Shown here: positions 1-8,683 of the stretch, one piece after another
Layout: the number at the start of each line of letters is the position of its first letter
Numbering within the stretch: the first letter of the stretch is position 1
Assembly: GCA_000934385.1 (NCBI GenBank)
Contig: KN880787.1
Span: 1-20,468 of the forward strand
Length of the DNA stretch: 20,468 nucleotides
Source of the DNA: Cylindrobasidium torrendii FP15055 ss-10
Lineage: Eukaryota > Basidiomycota > Agaricomycetes > Agaricales > Physalacriaceae
Reading direction: 5' to 3'
Position numbers and translations under genes: made by a program
The notes under the pieces: generated by a model
The model's input: only the letters and a program-made list of their open reading frames with translations
Database searches by the model: none
Told to the model about the DNA's origin: nothing

Positions 1-471
1 GCCGCTAGGGCGTGAGAAGACGGTCCGCATGCAGGAAATGTTGGGATTGAGGGGGAGCTCGTATGCTGCGTCGAGGGGGAGTGTTGAGAGCGACGCCGCT
101 GGCTCGTGATGGTGTGAGCGATGGTTTAGATGTGTTATGTAATCACGGACCGATTAGAGTAGCGTGTTGCGTGGGCCGATCTCTTTGGCATTAACCACGA
201 ACACGAAGGTAAGTAACATGTAAGCTACAAGTAAATGTATTGGCATTAACCACGAACACGAAGTTCGAGTTGGATTCTCACGCTGCGCCAAACCTGCTCG
301 CAACAATAGTAGAGGCAGTATGTCTTGTTTTCCCCAGAAACGCACGCCTTTGATGTTGCGCAGTAAGCCACTGCCTAATTTTTTAAACCCGCAAGCCATC
401 CGTCTACCCTCTCCACCAATGGAAGCTCACTTTCTCCTCGCACAGGACCAAGCGTCCAGTAATCACCTTCC
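1..471. other. No confident gene; left edge of window
   Basis: I see no convincing coding region. Frames open on both strands here lack recognisable domains and good splice structure. The stretch holds the two copies of a 24-bp direct repeat listed separately. It lies downstream of the stop of the minus-strand gene at 472-1324 and may include its 3' untranslated region. Confidence 0.5.
185..263. repeat. 24-bp perfect direct repeat, 55-bp period
   Basis: An identical 24-nt sequence occurs at 185-208 and 240-263 (it begins TTGGCATTAACC and ends ACACGAAG). The 31 nt between the copies begin GTAAGT. The segment 209-263 therefore starts with a consensus 5' splice site and ends with AAG, the layout expected of an intron of 55 nt. 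The repeat is seen directly; any intron role is inference. Confidence 0.85.
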
Positions 472-1324
472 TCAAATCGATCCCAAGTATATCTTTCCGT
501 TATATTTCTCTTCTCGTGCGAATTCTAGCTCTCTCGCGAGCGATTCGCTGTGCTGGTCAAAGAGAACGATGACGGAATTCTCGAGTCTCAGCACTAGCTT
601 GAAAAGCCATGGCTCTTTTTCTCCCTCGACTCTCACGCGAGATCGAAAGAGCAATCGAATGTGTTTGCCCTCCGCGACAGACCTAGACGGTCGAAAAGAT
701 AAATCTGAGACTACGCTCATCTCTTCGATGACAAGTGTTCGCAAGGCTACGCAGCGCCGACGCACAAGAGCAAATTCCTCGGCGGTCAACGCACTCGGAA
801 CGTTTCCGTGATCATCGAGAAACTTTTTGGCAGGACGCACCGGGGCTTTTGGGAGTCAACCAATGACGGTGTTCTACAGCTCGGGGGGAGAGAGAGAGGT
901 AAGGTTTCTGCAAGGCTTCGCGCTGCCCGAAAGTGGCCCAGGTCAAAGAAACGGACGCTGAGAAGGGTGAAGCCGTCTTACAGGCAGTAAGAATATTTTC
1001 GAACTGAGAAACAGGACTCGTCGCCGCCTCTTCAGGAAATTCATCACCTGCTTCTGCGTGAGTTTGAGAGTTAACGCTATTGAGATTCATCGACTCACCT
1101 TGGAAGAAATCGATACAACAAACATGCTTTCCGAGAGCTTTCGCATCCTCCATGAGGGCCCGTTCGAGAGAACCAATGCTGTTTCTCCCAATGAGTACAG
1201 CCAAATGGTACGTAGGCGTAAACCTATAATGCTTCTCTTCCTCGACCAGGCTTTGGCGGTCATGAATCCCTCACTACGCCGGAATGTCTTTCGACACTTC
1301 AACAAGGTCAAGCGCCGCATGCAT
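472..1324 (-). CDS. Hypothetical protein, multi-exon, family not recognised
   Basis: I do not recognise the family. A minus-strand frame starts at the ATG at 1324 and is carried through two introns with fitting phase: exon 1278-1324, intron 1224-1277 (GT..TATAG, 54 nt), exon 1099-1223, intron 1054-1098 (GTGAGT..CGCAG, 45 nt), exon 982-1053. The first intron removes two consecutive stops that would otherwise suggest a pseudogene. The joined start reads MHAALDLVEVSKDIP followed by FTPTYHLAVLIGRNSIG. The last part, 472-845, is a charged frame including FLDDHGNVPSALTAEEF and ending YLGSI. The join from 982 to 845 is unresolved: a 136-nt intron fits the phase (T plus CC) but is long for this locus. 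Without it, an alternative acceptor would end the protein near 812. No signal peptide or membrane helix is evident. It is tandem with YRA1, 355 bp downstream of the YRA1 stop. Confidence 0.4.
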
Positions 1325-1679
1325 GAAAGGCCTTGTCAGTGGACCAGAATTGACTTACGATCACTGGCTGAATCAGTACACAAGCTCAGGCCTTACTTAC
1401 CCTCCTCATTGCCATCCCTCATTCTGGCCGCCGAGCATGGACTGAGGAATAGGCAATCTGGAATTTCGGAAGGACAGGCTACGCGCTAACCCTCAAGCTC
1501 GAGGCCTCAAGATACACACAGGTGAACCGTCCGACGCAACATAGAAATCATGGTACGTACTACACAAGCAGCAAAAAATCAGAGACTATGAGTATTTATG
1601 TATATTATCTGTGAAAAGAAAGGAAAGCCCATCTATGCTAAGCCCCCAAGACGAACATGCTATTTGTTAGCGAGTACCT
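1325..1679. other. Intergenic, between YRA1 stop and hypothetical gene start
   Basis: Apart from short open frames without features, I see no gene here. On the minus strand it contains a GTAAGTAAGG donor-like site and a CACTGACAAG acceptor-like site (69 nt apart) just upstream of the ATG at 1324. These could be a 5' untranslated intron of the downstream hypothetical gene. Confidence 0.4.
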
Positions 1680-2987
1680 TTAGGCGGTGGCAGCAGCGGG
1701 GGCCGGTGCAGCGTTAGTGTTGGTATAGTCCTATGATGGATCCGTTAGAATACTTTATGAGCGGGGATAGCATCAAACGCACCTCCATCTCGGCATCAAG
1801 GTCAGCAGCGGTCTTCGGCGTCCTCTTAGGCTTGGGGGCGCGCTGCTGCTGGGGCTTCTTCTTCGGTGCGGACCTACAACGACTATGAGTCGCCGAACGA
1901 GCAACGGTTATGAACTGACCTCGGCGCGGAAGGAGCGGGTGCAGGTGTGACGCGCGCGCTGAGAGGCTCCGCTGGTACCTTGGACGGGTCGACCACCATT
2001 TCAATCTTCATCGGGCGTTCTGTTGTCGGTACGAACAAAAAAAGGGAAAGGAAGTCGTTGATTAGTCCTCTTCGAATGCTTGACAGACAGGGAGACCGGA
2101 CATCTCCATCAACAATCCGCACCGAAGGATCGTGGCCCTCGTGTCTCTCCGCGCTTCAGTGACTATTGCCCCATCCCAGTCACCGAACGTTGGCCGTGTC
2201 TCCAGCTCTGCCGGTCATCCATCGCCAATGTGCTGCACGTCTCCGCGTCCGAAGACACCTCGACGGCGCCCAGTCCAGACGACTGTGGCGGCGCCAAACA
2301 ACCATCAAGTCACGGGACGTCATCCGAATGACTTGACGAGTGGCGGAAGGCTCAAGAGATACCTTGCGGTCCGACGAGCCCATGATGACCGTGCGCGTCT
2401 TGAGGAGAGAGCAACAGGAGACCACGATCCTTCTATGAACGAGTCGCAGCGGCAGCGAGTCCGGCAGTAGCAGGGGTGGGAGGATAAGGAAGGCGATACT
2501 AACTGCCATCGATGAGCCTGTTGTTGTACTTCTGGAAAGCCTTGTTCCCGTCTCCGTTTCTTGAAAAGATAATGGTGGCAATGCCTTTGGAGTTGCCCTT
2601 TGAGTCGAAGTTGAGCGCAATTTCCCGGACGGGGCCGACAGTGCCGACGAAGAGGTCCTGCAGCAAGATAAGCGACGTGTATGGAGCAAAGAGAAGAAAA
2701 ACACGCACCCTGACTTGTGACTCAGTCACATCAGACGGGAGGTTGGACACGATGATCTTGGTGGTCACAGAGGGTGCGGGCTTGAGGGTCGGTGCCGCCT
2801 TGGCCTTTGAGGCAGGGCTCGGGAGGGGTTTGACAATTTCAGTCTTGCCGGTCGAGCGACGGCGGTTGTTGCCACCCTTGCGACTGCCACCGCGTGCCGG
2901 GCGCGTCTTAATCATCTGCAAGTGGCGGTCAGAACGAGGGCGGGCAGCGACTTCAAAAAAGCGCACATCATCGAGAGACTTGTCCAT
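1680..2987 (-). CDS. YRA1: mRNA export adaptor, Yra1/ALYREF family
   Basis: This is an RNA-binding adaptor that links spliced mRNA, the Sub2/UAP56 helicase and the Mex67 export receptor in the nucleus (family knowledge). Exons on the minus strand: 2967-2987, 2709-2915, 2504-2657, 1920-2019, 1783-1873, 1680-1730. The sum is 624 nt, or 207 residues, with every phase consistent. The N-terminus MDKSLDDMI and the C-terminal TAADLDAEMEDYTN match the conserved Sub2-binding motifs at the two ends of the family. A basic, Gly/Arg-rich stretch follows the N-terminus (GGSRKGGNNRRR). The single RRM begins near residue 60 with KIIVSNLPSDVT (RNP2) and contains SKGIATIIFSR (RNP1), then NNRLIDGKRPMKIEMVV. The tail is Ala/Pro/Lys-rich. 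One intron, 2020-2503, is 484 nt, against about 50 nt for the others, and splits the codon for K in DGKRPMKIEM. The gene is divergent from RPC7. Confidence 0.93.
2020..2503 (-). other. Exceptionally long intron in YRA1 (484 nt)
   Basis: The intron is bounded by GTTAGT at 2503 and ACAACAG ending at 2020. The flanking exons join in phase (A plus AA gives Lys) to restore the conserved RRM end DGKRPMKIEM, so the boundaries are well supported. It is roughly nine times longer than any other YRA1 intron. Open frames inside it on either strand have no recognisable product. A long intron is a known feature of yeast YRA1, where it serves autoregulation; the same role here is inference. Confidence 0.75.
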
Positions 2988-3175
2988 TATTATAATTTCT
3001 GAGAAAAGGAAGCTTGGAGTAGGGCGAGGACGGTAGAAGCAGTGGCAGTTGGAGAAAGAGGCTGGGGGGTCGTGGACAGAGGGAAACCACCACAATTCGA
3101 CCGCGTGTCCCGGCGGACCTCGAAATTTACGGATCGGATCATCCGATCGCTGATCCGTTAATCTTTTGCACGACC
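2988..3175. promoter_or_regulatory. Bidirectional promoter region YRA1 / RPC7
   Basis: Only 188 bp separate the two divergent start codons, so this stretch must hold both 5' untranslated regions and both promoters. It contains a 17-bp perfect palindrome, GATCGGAT-C-ATCCGATC, at 3132-3148. This is partly nested in a second inverted repeat of 7 bp (ACGGATC at 3129-3135 with GATCCGT at 3152-3158). No clear TATA box is seen, as is usual for housekeeping promoters. Confidence 0.65.
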
Positions 3176-3896
3176 ATGTCCCGCGGCGGACGAGGCGGGT
3201 TTCGAGGCGGGCGCGGCGGCGCTGGCGGCGGGAATGCGCTGCCACCGATGGGTCTCACCCATGCCGACATTCAGGCGCTGTCGCGGGAAGCAACCGCCAT
3301 GTATCCGGTACGTTCTGTGCTAAGTACCGCATCCCAAGCTTGACTAAAGCGTAGCCTATGCGCGTTCCAGTCCTAGCTGAAGTCACAGACGAAGAGAGGA
3401 AAATCTGTGCATATCAGCGTGGCTTCGGTGACAGGATCCGCTCCTCAAAGTACTACATTGTGGAATCCAATAAAACGAAGGAACTCGAGCAGTATTCAGA
3501 CCGGCAAAAGATGGACGAGGATAGCAGGCCAAAGCTCAAGCGAAAGGATCTCCACGCGACGTTCTTTCCTATCGACATCCTCGAAGACTACTTTAATCCC
3601 AAGCGCAAGAAGCAGGCCAAGGCAAAGAAAAAGGCAGCGGTTGGCAGTATGGACATCAAGGACGACGAGGACAAATCAGAAGATGAAGCATCCATCATCG
3701 AGTCCGACGCTGGTGGCTCCGACTACGATGTCGACGAGGAGTATGACAACGACTACGCAGAAAATTACTTCGACAACGGTGAAGGAGACGAAGACGATGG
3801 GCTTGGTGGAGGCGGAGATGACGGCGGCGGAGGAGGAGGTGCGCCTAAATGTACTCACATCCTCTCGTCCACTAACTCGCCGCAGATTACGATTAA
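3176..3896 (+). CDS. RPC31: RNA polymerase III subunit RPC7 (Rpc31 family)
   Basis: This is a subunit of the Pol III-specific heterotrimer needed for transcription initiation at tRNA and 5S genes in the nucleus (family knowledge). Exons: 3176-3307, 3355-3838, 3886-3896, giving 208 residues. Introns are 3308-3354 (GTACGT..CGTAG) and 3839-3885 (GTGCGC..CGCAG), 47 nt each. The N-terminus is Gly/Arg-rich (MSRGGRGGFRGGRGG). It is followed by MYPPMRVPVLAEVTDEER and a conserved basic centre with FFPIDILEDYFNPKRKK. The C-terminal third is very acidic (runs of Asp/Glu with Tyr such as DYDVDEEYDNDYAENYF) and ends in a Gly run plus DYD, the usual tail of the family. The last exon codes only the final residues and the stop, so reading through without that splice gives a false long C-terminus. 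Confidence 0.9.
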
Positions 3897-4365
3897 CGCC
3901 CCCCTCTCCATCTTGACCGTACGAAATGTATTACTACCATCCATCTCTTGCAGACTAAGACTTACAAGAAATGCCACACCGCGAGATACCATAAGAAGCG
4001 CTATACCGCCGAAGCTACCTACTCCGATTCGCCAAAGAGCAATTGCAGTACATTCCAAACGATCTCGAAGCCAATGGCCGTTGCTCTAGCCATAGCCACT
4101 TCTTATCTCCCTTCACACTCCATCCTGGGGTGCCCACGATGTCTCCTGCAAGCAGTCAACTCATTCACGGAAGGTGTATTTAGGCGCTAAACCTTCTTGT
4201 ACATGACTTCTATCTAGTCGAGCCACCCTTGACTGCCGCTCGCCTTTCACACTTACTCCTTCATGTTCAATCCCGCCATCGTCTTGCCTCTGGTGTCAGC
4301 CGTCATTCTAAGCAGTCCTGCTCTTTACCCGTAGCCTCACGATTTACTAACAATATTGTCGACAG
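3897..4365 (+). other. Upstream region of the IRG-like gene; start unresolved
   Basis: No clear independent gene. A perfect TACTAAC branch-site sequence at 4345-4351 followed by GTCGACAG ending at 4365 marks a real 3' splice site. An upstream exon of the GTPase gene, at least untranslated, must therefore lie in this stretch. Candidate exons with ATGs exist (for example from 4073 or 4263), but none joins cleanly in both donor quality and phase. Confidence 0.45.
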
Positions 4366-5819
4366 TGGGACAGCTCTGGTCCGCATTGTTTGGAGGCGAA
4401 GTACGAGAGACGCCTGCCGTTGCAGCTATAAACCGCCACAATAACATGGAGCAAGCGAGGAAGGTGCGAGAGTTGGAAGAAAATCAGCGAGAGCAAGAGA
4501 AACAAATCCGCGAGCTGGAAAGAAAGATACATGAGCAGGAGAGGAGGGTGCATGAAAAAGAGCAAGGCGCGTCTGCTTGTTGTGTACAAGCGCGCGCTTA
4601 TTCTAACCTTGTTTTGAAGAGGGCGCGAAGGCGCTAAGCGATGCGCAGGAGTGTGCTCGACGGGAACATCAGCAAAGTCTACGTGAACAGCAGCAAGAAC
4701 ACCACCGGCGTACGTCTTCTCTTTCCTACAGATCGTGTACTCATCGATGCTTAAAGAGGCCGATGCCGCTTTGAAGCACGCCGAAGAGCGCGCGAGGAAG
4801 GAGTACAATGAGCATTTGCGCCAAGTAGAGACGGAAACCCAACGTCGTGCGCCAGACCCCGAGGCTTGGTATTCTTGCGCTAATCCATTTACCAGAGCGC
4901 CAGAAAGCCGCCCGGGACCTCAAAGCTGCAGAGGTGCGCGCCAAAAAGGCAGAGGCTGATTTGCTCGCAGGTATTCGCCCAGACAAGTATCCCACAACCG
5001 CGGAGCTGCAGACCATCAGGCGGCGCTACCAGTACAACGAACAGAATGTACACTACGCCGTTGTCGGTAGCTCTGGGACGGGCAAGTCGTCGTTGATCAA
5101 TGCCCTACGCGGTCTTGAGGCGGACAGCGATCAGGCTGCCCCGACAGGCACCGTCGAGACTACCAGAGATGTGACGCGATGCGAGGATCCGCGGGCTGGA
5201 CGAAAGGGCCGTTTATGGTGGTACGACATCCCAGGTGGCGGGACACTCGCTATCCCCGGCGCCGACTACTTCAATTCGCTGGGCTTGTACATTTTCGACG
5301 CCATTCTCGTCGTTTCCGCTGGGCGCTTCACCGAGCTCGACATTGCAATCTTGCGGCACGCGAAGAAGTGGGATATTCCTGCATATGTTGTGCGGTCCAA
5401 GGGAGACCAGGACGTGCACGATAGTCAGGAAGAGAATTGGGACTCAAGCATACAGGAAGGCGGCGTTGAGGCAGCCAGCGATGGAGGAGGAGCGGGTCGC
5501 TCTGATCAAAGAGGTCCATGCTAATGTGAAGGAGAACCTGGCACTGGAGAAGATGGAGGCAGTGGAGTGCTTTGTCGTCTCAGAGCCTGCCATGCTTCGT
5601 TGCGTTCTGAACGCAGAGGATGGTGGATGGGCAAGTATTGGGGAGCCGGTGGAAGATAGCGAGCTTGTCACTGATCCCCTGGATTTGGACTTTGAGGAAA
5701 AGAAGTTGCTGGAACAACTAGTGTCTACTACCGCGCAGAAGCGCGCCGTCCCGGTAGAAAAGACCGCAAGCTGGCTCGAGAGCATTGTGAGGAGAGGATT
5801 GAAGGCCGCCAATCGTTGA
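4366..5819 (+). CDS. IRG-like (immunity-related p47-type) GTPase with N-terminal coiled coil
   Basis: This is a dynamin-like GTPase of the IRG family, which in animals acts on vacuole and organelle membranes; the fungal role is unknown. Exons: 4366-4566, 4620-4709, 4757-4846, 4896-5413, 5475-5819, about 414 residues. The first exon begins TG after an AG, so an upstream exon ending in A would give a split ATG and the start MGQLWSALFGG, which fits the MGxxxS myristoylation pattern. The next in-frame ATG is 4446. Residues about 25-150 are a charged coiled coil (VRELEENQREQEKQIRELE). The G domain has the P-loop GSSGTGKSS near residue 185, G3 as DIPGGGT and G4 as RSKGD, with RFTELDI between, as in IRG proteins. 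Intron 4567-4619 uses a GC donor (GCGCGT). The join at 5414-5474 (61 nt, GTGCAC..GGCAG) restores the downstream frame but has weak signals; a one-base frame error there is the alternative. It is convergent with 7TM-A. Confidence 0.75.
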
Positions 5820-5985
5820 CAGCCACCGTACGTCTACGTTTAACAGTTGGCCCTGAATGCATACCACCAGGCATAAAGAGCGAGGATACTATGAATGCAA
5901 TTTTTCTTGATCGCGGCGATTCACGCACTCACTACCGTCCAACTTGTAGCACCTTGGATACTTATGCGATTCAAGCCTCTACATA

Positions 5986-7252
5986 CTAGCTATGTCCAAG
6001 CTCTGACTCGTCCGTATCCAAGTATTTGTATTCTTTGGTCGCGGTTGTGAGATTCAGTGTATCACTGTCTGAGTGGCATTTCCCATCCCGTGAGGAGCCT
6101 TGCATCACTCTGGCCAGAATCAACGTCGGGCACAGACCCTAGGAATGTGAATTCGTAAGTGAGAACGAGTCGGGAAGAGTATCGAGACACTCACAGCCGC
6201 ACACGCAACAACCCCATATGTGTACATATAGTTTGTCGTGTAGAGCAAGTATCGATCCAGCAATGCAACGATGGAGTGAGCCAGCAAGGCGATACTGTAC
6301 AATAGAGCGGACTCGACGACAATTTCAAGCACTTTACTCATTGAGGATAGTCCGGACGTCCCGAGAAGCCTTGAGTGTCGTGAAATACGAAGGATAATTG
6401 CAATAGTGCAGTAAGCAGTGGTGAATAGGGACATGAGGGGGAAGACGATGAGGTTGATGGCAGCGCCGCGGAAATAAGGTTCGTTACGAACAAAGCGTTC
6501 CACCATGCAGAGCATGACTTTCAGAATATGTCAGTACAACTTGGAACGGCTTACTGAAATAAAAGGACTTGTTACGCACCGAATTCTGCAAGCAAACCTA
6601 GCGCGGGGATAACAAGTAGCAGTCGCACTTCTTGCCCAAAAACGATCCACAGACGCCAGAGCTGCAGACGCATTTGTACTCAGCACTCACGAGATCACTA
6701 AGCGAAAAGCTCACCACAGTACAATCAGCCAGAAAGATGACACTCTCTGTGGTTATCTGAATAATGTTTTCCGCAGGGTTCCATGCCTCCCTGGGACTGG
6801 GCCCTCTTCCAGTGTCATAAGACGAGTTCTTCCTTTGCCAACTGAAAGCAACGTTCACAACAGTAAGCCCGTACATGACTATTGTCACAATGATCAAAAC
6901 GGCCTGGCTCAAAGAGCGGTCACCCCGGACAACAGACTCTCGGTGCCGCGAAAAGGCGTTCGACGCTACCAGTTCACGGTAAGTATGAGCTTGCATGGAA
7001 AGCAATCATGTTGAAGACGTACGCCGCCATTTTGATCTTCTTGCTACCTTCCACAATGCCAGAACAAAAATGACTGTGTATATGCCTAGCCTGGTCAGTC
7101 TCAACGCGAACCCATGAAGGACATACGCGCTCACTAAACGTGACAGTCGTGATAATTGCAGCAACTCTGTTCTCTGTGTCTTCCTGGCGCTGATATGCCT
7201 CCTGTTGCTCTTTCCAGCTTTCCGGGTCGAATTTGTCCTGCGCAAGACCCAT
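5986..7252 (-). CDS. 7TM-A: basidiomycete seven-helix membrane protein
   Basis: An integral membrane protein of an uncharacterised family expanded in polypore-type fungi; ligand and role are unknown. Exons: 7135-7252, 7023-7085, 6715-6965, 6580-6661, 6195-6517, 5986-6138, giving 990 nt or 329 residues. Seven hydrophobic segments are visible: around IYTVIFVLALWKV, AVLIIVTIVMYGLTVV, ITTESVIFLADCTVLWR, RLLLVIPALGLLAEFV, NLIVFPLMSLFTTAYCTIAI, VVESALLYSIALLAHSIV and TYGVVACAAGLCPTLILARV. The loop before the third helix is hydrophilic and includes GPSPREAWNPAENI. The C-terminal tail is short and acidic. Introns are 49-62 nt with GTGAGT or GTGCGT donors. The second intron's acceptor is shifted compared with 7TM-C: the motif CATACAG used there is lost, and the splice probably moves to GGTAG at 6966. 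This makes the join RR-P-SNAF instead of RR-LRLIATNAF. A full gene, not obviously broken. Confidence 0.82.
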
Positions 7253-7260
7253 TCAAGTTA

Positions 7261-7285
7261 ACAGATGGTGGTAAGAGGCAAGATT
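7261..7285 (-). promoter_or_regulatory. Conserved leader element upstream of 7TM-A
   Basis: A 25-nt stretch just before the 7TM-A start matches the equivalent stretch before 7TM-C (10919-10943) at 23 of 25 positions. On the coding strand it begins AATCTTGCCT and ends ACCACCATCTGT. It is pyrimidine-rich, as expected around a fungal transcription start. Conservation may only reflect duplication. Confidence 0.45.
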
Positions 7286-7668
7286 CCTGGGCGTATCATT
7301 AGCGCTGGTGGGCGTCCTTTTCTAATACTCTCCAACGTCAACAACGAGCTGATGGGAAACACAAGGTACAAACCTATCTGCAAATTTGGAGCACCACACC
7401 ATGCTGTTATCATCCAAAAATAGGTCATACTCTCTCATCATCTCGACAACCAGAGCAATGTTATCTACATGCACAGTTGATGGGCCGCTAAGTACCCCGT
7501 TAGGTGCCAAAGTGGATGGGTAGCGCTTAAGAGGATGCTGAGGGACAATGTCCGTGAGAGTTCAATCAGCGCTGAGGCCAACTGGCAGTGGTGACATTTA
7601 TAGATAATCACTGCGACAGCAGTCTGTGATAGGCCGACACATTTGTAACCAGCATACTTTTGTCTATC
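7286..7668. other. Spacer between SDR1 stop and 7TM-A
   Basis: No gene is supported. A 62-codon minus-strand open frame (7322-7510) has no recognisable features. The stretch should contain the SDR1 3' end and the 7TM-A promoter. Confidence 0.5.
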
Positions 7669-8649
7669 CTAAACCGCTGTAATTTCCAAGGAGTGTTTCC
7701 ATACCGCGTCGTTATATCCAGCGTTTTGAACCCGAGGGCCGGCGTCGTCTCCTTGGGGTGTACGACGATACCACCTCCCATGATCTACGTGAAGGAGGGC
7801 GTAGAGAAAGTATTCGGCCGCAACCTCTGCTTTTGTAGCGAAAAGGTAACAAAGTATGGAAAGGAGCGGCTTCAGGATGAGCATAGGCTTCCACTCAAAG
7901 AGATGCTCAAAGCCAGGTGTCGACACCATTCCGGGAGAGATATGTGTAAAGGCGACGGTGGGGTGCCGCTTCGAGAACTCCTATAATTTACGCGTAAGTC
8001 AGACTATGCCTCTCGGACGAGGAAGAAGACGTGCCTCGACCATGATATCGTTGTACGTAGTGGTATGCGCTGCTAGGCGGTACAGGTTGTAATTCTTGCG
8101 CATGTCCAAGTCGTCGAGGTCCAATGTGAAGTTCGTTGGCGAAATATACAGCATGGTCATCGCATGTGCAATTTGCCCGGCTGCCGATGCGCGCTCAAGT
8201 AGAGGGAGAAGCTCGAGAATGAACTTGAAGCGGCTGTAATATCGCAACGCCAGCATCTTTGGGATGCCCTCGTCCGTCTCGTGGGGCCTACCGTCTGTCG
8301 TCATATACCCAGCTGACAGAGACAGGAGGTTGATGCGCTCGACCAGGTTGCCGATATCCTTGCACGTCGCCTGGACGTTGCGCATGAACGATGCGTCGCA
8401 GCTGAGGAACTCGCGGAGAACTGGCTTGCCGGCCTCGCTATCCGGACGTGGCATCGAAGCAAACGTCTTTTCAGCTGCGACATGATTGCGCCCGACAATA
8501 ATGAGATGGACGCGACCGCCTGTATGAGACGCTAAGGCTTTCACCGTTGCCTCTCCACAACCAGACGTGCCGCCGACGAAAACAGCGACAGGGATATAGG
8601 GTGGGTTGAACTTCGAGTTGGCATCGCGAGATGCTTCCAAGGAGGGCAT
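7669..8649 (-). CDS. SDR1: atypical short-chain dehydrogenase-like NAD(P)-binding protein
   Basis: A Rossmann-fold protein related to short-chain dehydrogenases/reductases; substrate unknown. Exons: 8035-8649 and 7669-7980, giving 308 residues. The nucleotide-binding motif is FVGGTSGCGEATV near residue 25, followed by a beta strand and VGRN, which suggests NADP use. The N-A-G type motif is replaced by LLSLSAGYM. The catalytic YxxxK position reads YNDIM, so the usual Lys is absent, as it is in the paralogue. Either this subfamily uses another residue or it is not a classical dehydrogenase. The intron, 7981-8034, has a GC donor (GAG then GCACGT) where SDR2 has GTGCGC at the identical codon. It lies upstream of 7TM-A in the same orientation and is divergent from 7TM-B. 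Start chosen by exact match to the SDR2 start (MPSL-AS). Confidence 0.85.
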
Positions 8650-8683
8650 GGTGAAGACTTGTTACAAAAAACGAAGCACGACA

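Noticed and set aside
320..811. Plus-strand 163-codon open frame
   Set aside because: It lies opposite the better supported minus-strand gene and has no domain or splice support.
1058..1489. Plus-strand 143-codon open frame
   Set aside because: It overlaps minus-strand exons whose introns and phases fit, and its composition is not distinctive.
3839..4089. Long C-terminal extension of RPC7
   Set aside because: Splicing at 3839-3885 gives the expected short DYD end; read-through only continues an intron.
4583..4621. 39-nt GT-AG intron in the IRG-like gene
   Set aside because: Shorter than all other introns here; the 53-nt GC-AG intron fits size, phase and coiled-coil pattern better.
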